This document shows positions 25,626 to 37,561 of a DNA stretch of 64,000 bases, in pieces; the stretch's first letter is position 1; every line of letters begins with the position of its first letter. The translations under genes and the position numbers were made by a program. Origin of the DNA: Daphnia pulex (lineage: Eukaryota > Arthropoda > Branchiopoda > Diplostraca > Daphniidae); contig NC_060025.1 of assembly GCF_021134715.1 (NCBI RefSeq), positions 3,100,001 through 3,164,000 of the forward strand. The letters are read 5' to 3'. A model generated the notes under the pieces. The model saw only the letters and a program-made list of their open reading frames with translations, made no database searches and was not told the DNA's origin.

Positions 25626-26894
25626 TTATGCGTGGCAAATGCACAATTTTATTTTGTTTTTTAAATGAATCAGGGCACGTTTGAATTCTTTGCTAGTAAA
25701 CATGTACATCAGTGGATTGTAAATGGTGTGGATGGTGAACCAGTCGACGAGATATTGGTTGGTAACAATAATAAAAGGGCATTTACTTTGGAGACGAAAA
25801 CACCAGTAAACAGCGATGCCAAACAAAGTAACGGGAAACGTACAGAACCAGAAAGGGAGCATATTGACAGACATGCTTAGAGCGGCGCGTATTTCAAGTC
25901 GATTGAGTTTTGGTCGGCCGGTAAACCAAGAGAAACAGATCGTGTCATCCAGTTGAGATTCAAGGTGTTGAAGAGTATCATCATTGCCTGTTGCATCAGT
26001 CCTATTTTCAATCAGAGTTCCTCCTTGACGAGGTTCCTCGACCACAGGAAAATCTTGTTAAAAAAAAATTGTTTAATAATTTACTCAAAAACTTTTCAAA
26101 GTAACAACATAAGTAACAACTAAATTAACACATTAATGTTCTAATTCACACGAACCAGAAACTTCTTATGAGTTATGACTTCACAGTTCATAGGTACCTG
26201 TAATAACATTTATTGAAACAGCTGATGGACGAAATTGAAGTGCAATTGCTGATGTTTCGAGAAAGTTCGGTGGTTGTCTTTTGATGATTTTTCGTGATCG
26301 GATGAATATCATAGTGTGCAATGTAATGCAGAGAATGCCCAGAAGTAGATCGTAGATCAAGTAAGCATGCACGTGATGGAGGTTAATTTTGCAATTTTTG
26401 ATATTCTTGTAACCGGTCCAGAACGGACTTGTTGTCACCATGTACGTCACGATGAACACGAAGGATAAAAGGTAAATTGTTCCTCGGTTTGTCACTTTCT
26501 TCTTGTACCACTCGTAACGAGCGACGGCCAAGTAGCGATCAAGTGCCGCAAGGGCAAGGAAAGATAAAAGAATTGTGTAAAACACTCCTGCATTGAAAAC
26601 GTAAATCTGGCAGGCTACTCTGTTTTGGGTAGGGCCCAAGTGGGCCAATATTTGTACAACTGCTAGGATTAAGCAAAACTGATTAACCACCGCAATCGCT
26701 ATCCAATGCAAGTGGCGCGGATAGTGCAATTGCCGTGAAAATCCAATCACTAGCGCAACAAAGCAATTGATCAAAGTGCTAATCACAATAACAACGATGC
26801 GAAAAGTTTGCGTCCTTAAAGTCATACGTCCCACCTCTAATGGGATATCTAGACTGGTTAGTAAAGACGTCAAATTGCCTACCGATTCATTCAT
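25626..26894 (-). CDS. Rhodopsin-class GPCR, 374 aa, two exons
   Basis: Seven-pass membrane receptor of unknown ligand. Exon 1 is 26894-26198 and ends ACAG|GTACCT in phase 1. It encodes a short N-glycosylatable N-terminus (NLTS) and TM1-TM5. DRY lies at about 119-121 (DRYLAVARYEWY), and Cys95 and Cys168 are placed for the usual TM3-ECL2 disulfide. Exon 2 encodes TM6, TM7 with NPLMY at about 345-349, and a basic tail. The acceptor used by paralogues (CTGTAG) reads CTGTGG here. A pyrimidine-rich AACAAG 12 nt upstream gives an in-frame exon 2 of 26053-25626, adding four residues. TATAAAG (26978-26972) and TCAGT (26948-26944) form the promoter. I cannot name a subfamily. Confidence 0.88.
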
Positions 26895-26943
26895 TTAACT
26901 ACGAAATATTGAGCAGTGACTCTGGGACTGTGCTTAATGGTGA

Positions 26944-26978
26944 ACTGAAGCGGATATACTCAAATGTGAAGCTTTATA
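26944..26978 (-). promoter_or_regulatory. Core promoter of the 25.6 kb GPCR
   Basis: TATAAAG followed by TCAGT about 32 nt downstream on the minus strand, ending about 50 nt before the start codon. The same arrangement is conserved at 57338-57372. Confidence 0.65.
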
Positions 26979-26999
26979 TGTAGAAATGACGACGTTTGA

Positions 27000-29170
27000 C
27001 TTGCGCAGTCACAGTCTCAATGATCACTTGCATTCTTTACCTGGTATAATATTTTGGTATATTATAATCGTGCAGCAAAATAGATTTATTTGTATTTTAT
27101 TCTAAATTCGAGTACTATGTTATTGTAATAGAAAATTCAATAAAACAAGGCACTATTCTATTAGATTTAAATTGTTTTGAACAGTTATTTAATTTCCGTT
27201 TGCATACGTTACCGGAAATAGAATGTCACTTTTTTTAGGGCAGACTTAGGGCAGATGTATAGAAAGTTAAGCGACTTTGAGGGGTTTTTACAACAGTCAA
27301 ATGAGCCAGTGATGTTTTTATAAAAAAAGAAACGCGTATTAGAAAAGCAAAGTCACCTTTTTTTTCTAAATAAATATGACACGTTCATTAGTAACACGTC
27401 GGGGTTATACTGTATACTTACATCGTAAATGATACAACATAATCAACATACCGGTATGTGAAACACGGTGAAACAAAAATTTCTTTGGCGTAATGGGTTG
27501 CTGTTTTTGTTCGTTTTACTTTTCTGCTGTAGTTAAACCCAGCTTATAAGCTGGGTCTACACTAGCGGTTTTTACAGACAAGTTACGGTCGTAATTCGGT
27601 TTCAGCAACCGCAGTATGGAAGCGACTGGTCAGTCGCCTTCCATATTATGGTTGCTGAAACCGAATCTGTATGTCTGTATGTCTGTCAAAACTGCTCGTG
27701 GCGACGCACGCTATGTTGTTTGAGGAATATTCAAAATGATAGTAAGAGCTAAATGATAGATAGATATTATGCAACAAGGCTGGAACAAAAGCTTCCGTCT
27801 TCGTTATAGGCGGATGCGGAGGGCATCTTTCATTATAATAATTTGTCTACCAGGAAGGCATAGTTATTTGGCAAGACAGACTTAAGTTCCCATTATTATT
27901 GCATAGTTGTAGCAAATGGACGACATGTTTTCGACATTATGCTCTTTCCCTGTTTCTTCGACTGCCTTATTACTAGATTACTACAAATGTACGTATATGT
28001 TGTGCGCTACAATGGAACAAAATAAGCTGCTTTCCATCCAGCAATGTCTTTTTTTACATCTTCCGTTTTCCGTTCCGACGCCAGTTTTTCGTTTAGTGCA
28101 ATCTAGCGTGAAAAGGAATTGCGATTCTATTCTATAAAGCGTATAAATTTGTCAAGTTTCAATGCCAACAAGAAATATTCCGTTTTTCGTAATTCTCCCT
28201 CCGTCTGCACTTTTAAAGTTTATGATACGCCACAGTTTAATGATAAACCAACGAATAGTTAACGAAATGAGAAAGGGTAGCTTTTGGAAGGATGTAGTGA
28301 AATAAATCAACAGGTCTATTATATGTAAGCCTGTAAGGGAAATGAAAATAGAAATTCTGGAAATTCACACACATATAATATCCACCTATTAACCCTAAAT
28401 CCAAGCAAGAATTACCATGTAAATGACGAAAACTGTCGGGGAAAAAAAGTACACTGTTGTGAGTTGGCTAAAAAAATATAAACGATACATTTTCGGTCAG
28501 TGTCTCGCAAACAAATGGCAGAATTTCGTCTCTAACGAATACTCTCGCGCCATCTAGTTGACATTACTTTTTCCACCTAGTGACAACCTCCTTTGCATGC
28601 ACGAACAACTGGACGAAACGGCTAGAGACTTGGATAGCTTGGATCGCTTTCCAGATAGCTCAACGTCATCTGAGATCTAGAAAGTCTCACAGCGTGTATT
28701 AGAGAATTAAAATTAGAGAACAAGAAACAAACGAATCTCGCATATTAAAGCAAGTACAAAATAAAGCACGGCAATATCAAGATACAAATTTCGTGATATG
28801 ACCATTTAAGAGCCAGAGGCAACAGCAAAAACAAATGTATTGCCGTGTTTTGTTTTGTTTTTGTTTGTTTTTTTGCAATCCAGTTACGTTAGTGAACTGC
28901 ATGAAATAAAACATTTCCATGATTTTGAAACAGTGTAATGTGGACTGCGTCCGATTTTTCACCCCAAGGAAACAGTAAGCCTAAGTATTAAGAAAACGTA
29001 CTATAATCCACTAGAGAGACTATATAAATATAAACTACTCCAATCAACAAAATCAAACTGGAACGAAATTGGATTTATTGAGTGGACCAAACTAAAACCA
29101 AATGTTTAATACCCATCCGCTTGCCAAAGATTAAGTCACACACAAAATGGAAGAAATAATGCTAATGATA
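27000..29170. other. Non-coding stretch between GPCR and MAM-like gene
   Basis: About 2.2 kb with no supported gene. It holds a foldback element (see 27538-27710). A plus ORF at 27916-28137 lacks domains or a signal peptide and has no splice support. Confidence 0.5.
27538..27710. repeat. Foldback element: palindrome plus long near-perfect hairpin
   Basis: CCCAGCTTATAAGCTGGG (27538-27555) is a perfect palindrome. It is followed by arms at 27594-27628 and 27631-27666 that are reverse complements over about 35 nt with a few mismatches and a two-base loop. Weaker pairing (TTTTTACAGAC with GTCTGTCAAAA) extends it outward. This looks like a small foldback MITE. Confidence 0.7.
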
Positions 29171-29177
29171 CACCAAA

Positions 29178-31004
29178 TTAAAATGCATTGATTTCGCAAT
29201 CACCACCGCCAAAACTGAATTTATTGACGTAACCGCAACGGGCCATGTGATTTTTGGTGCCAGAATAAGGTGGAAGGCCATGAGCTCCTGTCCCAGTGCA
29301 TGGTGATTGAATAATGTCAGTTTCCCATCCGGATGCTGTAGATGATTTCCGATGATTTCAACAATTAAGATGTGAAATTAACTTCAATTATGCATCGATC
29401 GGCAATGAGAAACAAACAGAATAGCGAAGATCAACTTACCAAAATTCGTGATGAACGCTTTGACATCAAACCAGCCGTTTACGGTCTCTGAGCAATCCAT
29501 GTCAAAATCCACCATATGATAGTGATCTCCCCATCTGAAAAAGTAGGTAACACGCACAGCATTATAAATTATGCGCTCATGGGGGAAACGTGAGTATGAT
29601 ATTTGAGATAGATTTGTGTTACTTGTTCAGTTCTTGATATTCCGGTAAAATAGAATTACTTGTAGTCCAGGCCAAAGGCGTACCGAAAGCGGAACTATCC
29701 ATGTAGGTTCCTTGTCCTGCCTGAGCTCCGAACCAGTCAAGTTTGGTATCGCCGATTCTCCAGGCATCGTATGATTCCCAGGGTGCGCCAACACCCAAAG
29801 AATTTACCTAAAAAAAAAAAAAGAAAGAATGGTACTTGATATAAAATAATTACATGAAAACAATTTCTATTATGTCCTTTGCGATCACATACTTGAATAG
29901 AAACGGAGCAATTTGAGGACTCTGCATCTTGGTCATTCATGCAGACAGGACGAACAACTTTGTCATCGATTCCACCTCGAATGAACATGTTTTGCTCATT
30001 TTGCGTCGTCTTGTAGATGAATACCACTGTCCGTCGAATTGGCGATGAGGATGTAGTAGTAGTTGGGGTAGTAGTAGTCGGTGTAGTAGTAGTCGGTGTA
30101 GTAGTAGTTGGTGTAGTAGTAGTTGGTGTAGTAGTAGTTGGTGTAGTAGTTGTCGGTGTAGTAGTGGTCGGTGTAGTAGTGGTCGGTGTAGTAGTGGTCG
30201 GTGTAGTAGTGGTCTGTGTAGTAGTGGTCGGTGTAGTAGTAGTTGTCACCGTCTCAGTTGTAGAGATGTCGTGAGTTTCAAGCACAATGTCATCGATGGT
30301 GATAGCATCTTCGTTGTTTGATCCACAGTATCCATAAAAAATCAACTAAACAGATAAGGTAATAAACCCAATGACATTAAGAAAAATGAATGTAGGCTTG
30401 CAAAGGACGTGTCTTACCGTCACATCGGTTGGTTCCGACACGCGGAGAGAGGTAGAGGCTGGGCGCCAGTTGAAATTCGATGCTGTTGAATAACTCGTCA
30501 ATGTAAGCAATGTCGTTTCAACGTCACCAGCAGCAATCACAAGCTGCAAAAAGAAATTGATTTTATACAAGAGATCGATAATTTTTCAATCACAAGATAT
30601 TTTACCTCCAAAACGTTGCCATTGTCGAATCTGGACCGAATCCAAAATTTGAACGTTATCGTGTCACCGGGCAAGGCCGTGAATGCCTCTGAGCGCAATA
30701 TGAGAAGGCCGGCAGACAATTGGGAGTTGCGGGTAGCTCGCAGGTATTTGGTACCTGACAAAGGAGCGGGAGGCGGATTGCTGACTTCAGCAGGATAATA
30801 GAAATCTTCGACAATCCAGTGGACGCTGGACGGCGAATTGTCGTACCAAGGATCGGCGGATCCACTCTCAAAGTTGTTGCTCAACAGGATCCGAGCTGAA
30901 CGAGGATCGACATCAGACAAACGATTTTGGCTTACGTCAAGTCCGGCCCAGCAGGCGGCAATTGAAATGGCAACTAAGAAAAATGAAGCAGAGGTTAGGC
31001 TCAT
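29178..31004 (-). CDS. Secreted MAM-like protein with Thr/Pro linker and Cys-rich C-terminal domain, 471 aa, six exons
   Basis: Exons are 31004-30606, 30543-30418, 30345-29893, 29807-29623, 29534-29440 and 29335-29178, all with GT-AG introns and consistent phases (0,0,0,2,1). A signal peptide ([21 protein letters not shown]) starts the protein. Residues about 35-200 resemble a MAM/jelly-roll adhesion domain ([11 protein letters not shown] near the start, [10 protein letters not shown] at the end). A linker of TTTTP units follows (about 203-273). The C-terminal ~190 residues contain [34 protein letters not shown] and [13 protein letters not shown] recall similar modules attached to some invertebrate alpha-amylases, but am unsure. 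No catalytic domain is seen. Probably a secreted adhesion or glycan-binding protein. Confidence 0.83.
30047..30246 (-). repeat. Coding minisatellite for the Thr/Pro linker
   Basis: About a dozen copies of a 15-nt unit encoding TTTTP, in frame with the MAM-like gene. Units differ mainly at third positions and one Pro is replaced by Gln. Length variation between individuals is expected. Confidence 0.85.
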
Positions 31005-31078
31005 TCTTGCGTACCTATGAAGAAATCGATCAAGCGAATGGGTGTGGTGTTCTATATCGCACCGTTCAGATGAGCGGG

Positions 31079-31086
31079 TATATATA
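31079..31086 (-). promoter_or_regulatory. TATA box of the MAM-like gene
   Basis: TATATATA lies 75 nt upstream of the start codon on the minus strand. It sits inside the segmental duplication, so the same promoter is present at 50-57. Confidence 0.55.
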
Positions 31087-32654
31087 GCGGTTCGATGGAT
31101 CCTTTCCGTGTATACGTGACGTTCGGTTATCAGGTCGATAAAACTTCAAATCCTTTAATCTGAGTATTAATGAGTGAGTTTGCAGTTTTATATCCACACA
31201 TAATTAAAGAGTATATTGGATTCATATTAATTCTATAACATTTCTTCTCAGTCATGTCATCAATTTATTAGTCATTTTCTGCTTCTTCCCCCTAGCGAAA
31301 TAAAGTTAACGATAACAATTTGAACAAAAAAAAATAGACTTAATAAAAGGTTTCCACAGGGGAACTGATGCGCATCGATGTTGCGTGGTTCAACTACATA
31401 AACTTACAAATTGTAAGTAACAATTCACAGTCACCAAGTTGACATTCGAAATGGAAATAAAATGGCAAGTGAAGAATATCCAAGTAATGTGCGAGTTGCT
31501 ACAGAGATTTCACGGGAAAATAAGAGCGGGTCTAGTGATCAACTATTCTAATTTAATAGAGGTCAGGGAAGTTTATTTATTCAGTATTTCTTGCCTTGTC
31601 ATGCTCAAATGTCAAATTGTGAGTCTTGCGTGATCAAGGCGACGCGTCACGCGTAGTTTAATGTAATCTATACGTCATGACTTTATGACGTAAAAATGGA
31701 ATTGGGTCTTGCATTTGATAAGAAAGGAAGGCGTTAGAAAGGTATGGGCACACTTATCTTACAATCATTCTTGGCTATCTATAGGCATTTTGAGCTTCTG
31801 ATGAAATGCAAAGGGAAACCGACTTTGCCTTAAGTCCACTCACAGACTAACTGAAGTTATTGAACTTCACAATAAAAATCATTACTGACATGATGTTTTA
31901 GTACAAACCTTAAATTACCTTAAAGTGGCATTTATTTCAGCATTTGTCTCTAAAAAAACTTACCTAAATCCTGAGATTGATTGAGACACTTTCAATTTCA
32001 TGAGTCACTCGAAAATTTTTTACCTGGGAATCTTGAAACCTTTGGGAGTTTAAGCACGGGAGATGAATTAAGGTTGTGCAATTTGACAATTCAAGACATA
32101 TAAACGTCAGTAAATAATCATTTAATGCTCGTAAGAAAATCCTGTTGATAATCAACTTCACTGAAGACACTGTTAACTATCAGATGAGCGTGAATGAAAA
32201 AAACAATAAGATTTCATTTAGTTAATCAAGGACCTGTGGCACGAGCACGACAGACACTCAGACAGGTATGTAAATAGCAGACGAGTTTAAATATTCCACG
32301 TTTCCCGTGACCAATAACACTAAAATACAAATATTTGGAAGCGAAAGAGAGGATTCGACTTTAAGAGTTAAAATACAAAAGTTAATCCCTTTGCGTTTTA
32401 GTTTTTTATAAAGGCCAATTATTTCAAGGACCGGCCTATTTATTTTTATGTTTTGAAATTCGTTCAAATGTTTAAAAAAAATAATAATCTCGCTCCAATT
32501 GTCTTAACTGCATCTCTAATTCTATTTTAACGTGAATAAGACCTTAAGACGTTAGCTCGATTTGTATTCGTTTCGACGTAGCATAGCTTATGATGAGATT
32601 AAGAGACAACAGTGTGGTTTGATTAATAAAAACATAATATGAAAAAAAAAGAAA

Positions 32655-32666
32655 GGGGAAATTCCC
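32655..32666 (+). promoter_or_regulatory. Conserved kB-like element upstream of cuticle gene A'
   Basis: GGGGAAATTCCC, unchanged from the left copy. Confidence 0.45.
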
Positions 32667-33038
32667 GTAAGTTTTTCGGGAAAAAAAGAGAGTAAAAGAA
32701 AAAAGAGAACGCGAATAATATCTTTACAGTTTAATGGGTCACTAATCAACTCCTAATTCCCAGTCTAAAAAGTCGAACAACGATTTCTTGATATTTGACT
32801 ATGTACGCACGCTATTATTTCCGAATTGAGTGCTAAGCTGCTATTGGTTGTTCATATGCCATATGCTATATGTTCCTTCATATGAGCAGATGGGTGGAGT
32901 ACAATTCTATTTTCTTATACCTTGATTGTATATTCTTTGCATAACTTCCATCAGTTACTTTCTCTGTATACATGGCTCTGGCGAATAGCCATATTTCAAT
33001 GTCATTAGTTGTTATCTACTCTCCCATTTCCAATTTCG

Positions 33039-33076
33039 TATAAAAACGTGAACGGATCAGACTAAAATTATCAGTT
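33039..33076 (+). promoter_or_regulatory. Core promoter of cuticle gene A'
   Basis: TATAAAA at 33039-33045 and TCAGTT at 33071-33076. Confidence 0.75.
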
Positions 33077-33113
33077 TACAAACTGTATTCAGCAAGTATA
33101 CTACTACTCCAAA

Positions 33114-33781
33114 ATGAAAGTAGGAGATATTTTTGTAATGTTTTTTTTCCTAAAACGCATTACCTTGTACATGGCGTCAAACTTTCCATATTTTATTAGT
33201 TCTTCATCCTCGCCGCCCTTTTCGCTGTCGCTGCCGCCGATTCTTACAGGTCAGCCGAATACGCTCCCAAGTACGAAGCTCCGGCATACAAATCTACATA
33301 TGAAGCCAAATACGAGGTGAGTTTGATTCTATAATAATTGAATTAGCGAAACATGGAAATTAACTTTCACAAATAAATATTTTTGAAGACTCCCCAACCT
33401 TACGACTTCAGCTGGGCCGTCAATGATTACTACAACGACTATTCCCATTCCGAGAGAAGCGATGGCAAAGTGACCACCGGATCATACCGTGTCGTCCTTC
33501 CCGACGGCCGCACCCAAATTGTCACCTACAAGGCCGACAGCTACGGATATGTCGCCGACGTCAAGTACACCGGTGAAGCCAAGTATCCCGAATACGTCGC
33601 AAACAACTACAAAGCTACCACCTACTCCGCTCCTGCTTACACCGCTCCCACATACACTGCCCCGGCCAAAAAGAGTCCCACCTACACCGTCACCGCTCCC
33701 ACATACTCTGCCCCTGCCCCGGCCCCGGCTTACACCACCACTCCGGTCTACAAAGCCCCCGTAGTCCAGCCGCAGTACTAA
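33114..33781 (+). CDS. RR-type cuticle protein A', 171 aa, three exons
   Basis: Exons 33114-33119, 33200-33316 and 33389-33781. The signal peptide reads MKFFILAALFAVAAADS. The tail matches gene A except for a 36-nt in-frame deletion that removes one repeat group (AYKPTAPTYSAP). The RR core, however, carries the HSERSDGKVTT variant typical of gene B at 5373. The gene is thus a mosaic of A and B alleles. AATAAA at 33833-33838. Confidence 0.93.
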
Positions 33782-35905
33782 ATTGAATGTTGATTCAAAC
33801 AATCGAAATATCTGTATCTAAACTTATAATTTAATAAAAAATTCAATTCGATCAAAGTACGACCATAAATATTTTAATTATGGAAGAGATAAAATATTCC
33901 TGGATTCTCGGTTCTGTTTTAGAAGAGTATTGAATTCTTCCATCTTGCGAAAATTCAATGGCCGGAACAGCTCGGGATGGATTGGATCACCATAAGTTCA
34001 ATACGCAGATAGAAATCTATAACTACATCTACCCAAAAAGTAAAAAAATTCGATTACTTGGTCCACGGAAACACGACACCGACGGACAAGAACTGCATTC
34101 AGAATATGGAAACACAATTTAATGTGGTGACCTTGAGCGTGAAGCGCTTTCGTGGTCATCGACTTCGACATGCCTATGGAAATCCTATAAGAGCAAGAAG
34201 AAATTAATGACACCGTTAAAGCAAATTACGTACACGCAGCAAACAAAAGTTTCGTTCAGCTTCGGTTAACTTTAACATAAACCAAGTGCTGAGGTAACTG
34301 AGGATCTGTTATTTTGTTTTACACCAGGTAGTGAGCAAAGTAGGCATTGAAAACTTAAGCACAAGTGATTAGTCTCCAATTTCCTCAAATGCTGGAACAT
34401 ATGGGCAAAAACTGGGTTACCTGTCAACAGTCCCGCAGTTATAGCATGGTTATAGTCACTCACGTCGACAATCGACATCTTCTCTCTACCTTTTTACTTC
34501 AGTGACACTTTGTTGCCAGGTGAAGAACTACAGCAGTGTTGGTCCATATGAGATTGGAAATTTACTATTACTAAATTACTCTTTGGGTGAAACAAAATGT
34601 ACAGCAGTCCAGCTTCAGTAATTAGGGTTGGTGTAGCTGATGCTGGATGCTAGATTTCTCTTTCTCTGGTGCTCCACGAACAATAAAATCAATTTCAACA
34701 ATCACATCGTAACTTTTGAGATCCAGACATTACCTTGTTGTTGTATTTGAGTCAGCATTTCTCAAAGCACTCATAGTGAAAATTTGAAATCCAGCACGAC
34801 TGCTTCTTGTACTGGAAGTTTGGAGGACATAGTGCACCTAGTTCCTGGACTGCTTCTTGCACAAATGTCGTTTGGTAATCCTGTAAAGGTTAAAACATTT
34901 CCTTCACTTGACTGCTTTGTTATAACCACATGTTAGAGACAGGCAGCACAAGCAGATAAAACATTGAGAACCTGTTGAGGCAATCGAGAAAAAACAAGAA
35001 CTTTACATATAGACTTTTTTCTAATACTTTTACACTCACGATTACATCGTTGAATACTGTTGTTAGAGTCCGCTGAGTATACGAAGTTTAGAAATTGGAA
35101 TATGGAAACTACTCAAACTAGCCAACAAAAAATACAGCCGAACTTCCGTGAAATCTACGTAACTGAGAGTCGTAACTGCTAAATGTCGTATTACTGCGTG
35201 TAACTGAGAGACTGCGTGTAACTGAGAGACCCAATGTTGCCAATTAATGATCTCCGCGCCACCTAATAACATGTCCGTCAAAAATGTCAAATATTTTTCA
35301 AAAAATGTCACCTTTTTTCAAATTTTTCTTGCAATAATTCAAAGTAATTGAGAATAAATTTTCCTCTAGGCATGCTCTAGGGCTTACCGCTTACATCCTT
35401 TAAATGTAAAACAATTTTGTTTATAATTTTAAAAGTTATTTACAACAGTACCCTGATTAAGGGAAGAGGTTTAAGGGAACTCAATGCAAACAGATCGAAG
35501 AAATACGTATGCATGAAGTTATGAAGTTAATTAGAAAGGCACAATATACGCTATAACAGTACAAAAATACATCGACTCGTTTCAAATTCACTTCTAAACT
35601 TATTTCCCTGTCTGTGCTGATGAAAAAGGACGTTATGGAGAGTTGAAGACCTATAATTCCGTTGGTTGGCCCATGTTCCGAAGTTATTTTCGGTTAATTT
35701 CTGAGATTCGTACGATTAGCCAATGCGGATTGCCTACGACACTTGGTATAACTCAAATTATTCAAATTCTTTTACTTTGACTGGCAGTGATGTAATTGAA
35801 CGTTGCAAGATCTACTGTACATGAATCGATTCCTAATTCATTTCGTGGCGTAGCAGTAGCATAGTTTGTGACGAATAAGAGACAACAATCGCCCAAACAA
35901 AAAGT

Positions 35906-35917
35906 GGGGAAATTCCC
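35906..35917 (+). promoter_or_regulatory. Conserved kB-like element upstream of cuticle gene B'
   Basis: Same 12-mer, fourth copy. Confidence 0.45.
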
Positions 35918-36252
35918 GCAAAACTTTCTAAACGGGGATAAAAGAGAACGTTAATAATGTCGTTACAGTTTTAATAGGTCATTAATCAAATCCAAATTCC
36001 TCTAAAAGTCGAGCAAAGGTTTCTTTCCAAACTCGAGTTATGATCCAAATTGGGTACTAATCTGTTACTGGTTGTCCAATATTCATCTAAGTTTTCTCTT
36101 CACACGAGCTGACGGGTGGGATGTATTTCAATTTTCATTTACCTTGACCCCTTACTATTTGCATAACCTCTACCAATCACTTTCGCTGAATGCATGACTT
36201 TGGCAAATTGCCATATTCAAACGTATCAGTCGGAATGTGCTCTCCAATTTTG

Positions 36253-36290
36253 TATATAAACGTGAACGGATCAGACTAAAATTATCAGTT
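36253..36290 (+). promoter_or_regulatory. Core promoter of cuticle gene B'
   Basis: TATATAAA at 36253-36260, changed from TATAAAAA in the other three genes, and TCAGTT at 36285-36290. Confidence 0.65.
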
Positions 36291-36327
36291 TACCAACTGT
36301 TTTCAGCAAGTATACTATTACTCCAAA

Positions 36328-36974
36328 ATGAAAGTAGGAGATATTTTTATAATGTTTTTTTTCCTAAAACGCATTACCTTGTACATGGCGTCAAACTTTC
36401 CATATTTTATTAGTTCTTCATCCTCGCCTCGCTGTCGCTGCCGCCGATTCTTACAGGTCAGCCGAATACGCTCCCAAGTACGAAGCTCCGGCATACAAAT
36501 CTACATATGAAGCCAAATACGAGGTGAGTCACATTTCATAAATTAATTAAAGAAACATGGAAATTAACTTTCACGAAGGAATATTATTTGAAGACTCCCC
36601 AACCTTACGACTTCAGCTGGGCCGTCAATGATTACTACAACGACTACGGACACTCTGAGAAGAGCGACGGCAATGTCGTAACCGGATCATACCGTGTCGT
36701 CCTTCCCGACGGCCGCACCCAAATTGTCACCTACAAGGCCGACAGCTACGGATATGTCGCCGACGTCAAGTACACCGGTGAAGCCAAGTACCCCGAATAC
36801 GTCGCATCCAACTACAAAGCTACCACCTACTCTGCCCCAGCTTACAAGCCTTCTACTCCGACCTACAGCAAACCAACTTATTCCGCTCCCACATACTCTG
36901 CACCGGCCAAAATGGCCCCGGTTTACACCGCCACTCCAGTCTATAAAACCCCCGCAGTTCAGTCCAACTACTAA
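36328..36974 (+). pseudogene. Cuticle gene B', frameshifted in the signal-peptide exon
   Basis: Exons by homology are 36328-36333, 36414-36523 and 36594-36974. Exon 2 is 110 nt instead of 117: GCCCTTT is missing after the ATCCTCGCC codons. This shifts the frame in the signal peptide and leads to a stop early in exon 3. I found no alternative acceptor or start that restores the frame. Exon 3 is fully open (126 codons) with an intact RR domain and B-type tail, so the lesion is recent or is an assembly error. The 5' part (about 36245-36520) matches A' better than B. AATAAA at 37027-37032. Confidence 0.8.
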
Positions 36975-37561
36975 ATTGCAATTAATTGAGACAACCGAAA
37001 TGTCTGCATGTAAATGATAATTATTTAATAAACTATCCAATTTGGTTAAAGAAAGTAGTACTTACCATTTGGTCTGAAAGCTCTACATGATATTTTTGCA
37101 GCACGGAACTTCCATTGAAATCGATTGAAATATTCAGAATTTTTAAAATTAACTCTCGCATGCTACCAATGGCTTGGATAATGATGTTAAGCCACCGACA
37201 ATTTTTTTCCCTTTTTTCTCAAGATAAGAAAATAATCATCAACGGGAAAGGCAACCGGGATGTGGCGTTTGGATATCACCTAAACACAATAATTGGGATA
37301 TTCTTTAAAAAGCAAAGAAGTGGGTCGGCAGGAAGGAATCGAGAGCCAAAATAGTAGGCCTAGTACCGTATAGGAAGGAACAATTTCAGTAATCGAAAAA
37401 TATTCTTCCATCAGTGCACTCGTATTTCGGCTGTCTGTCAAATTAAAAATCTGTAGGTAACCATTCAATCTCTAAAACGCACGTTAATTGTGTTGTTAAA
37501 GAAACGAAAAATATAACTTTCAGGGTATCCTCCACACCCACTTTTTGCAGAAGACCATAAT

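Noticed and set aside
30017..30274. Plus-strand Val/Gly repeat frame
   Set aside because: It is the antisense shadow of the Thr/Pro minisatellite of the MAM-like gene.
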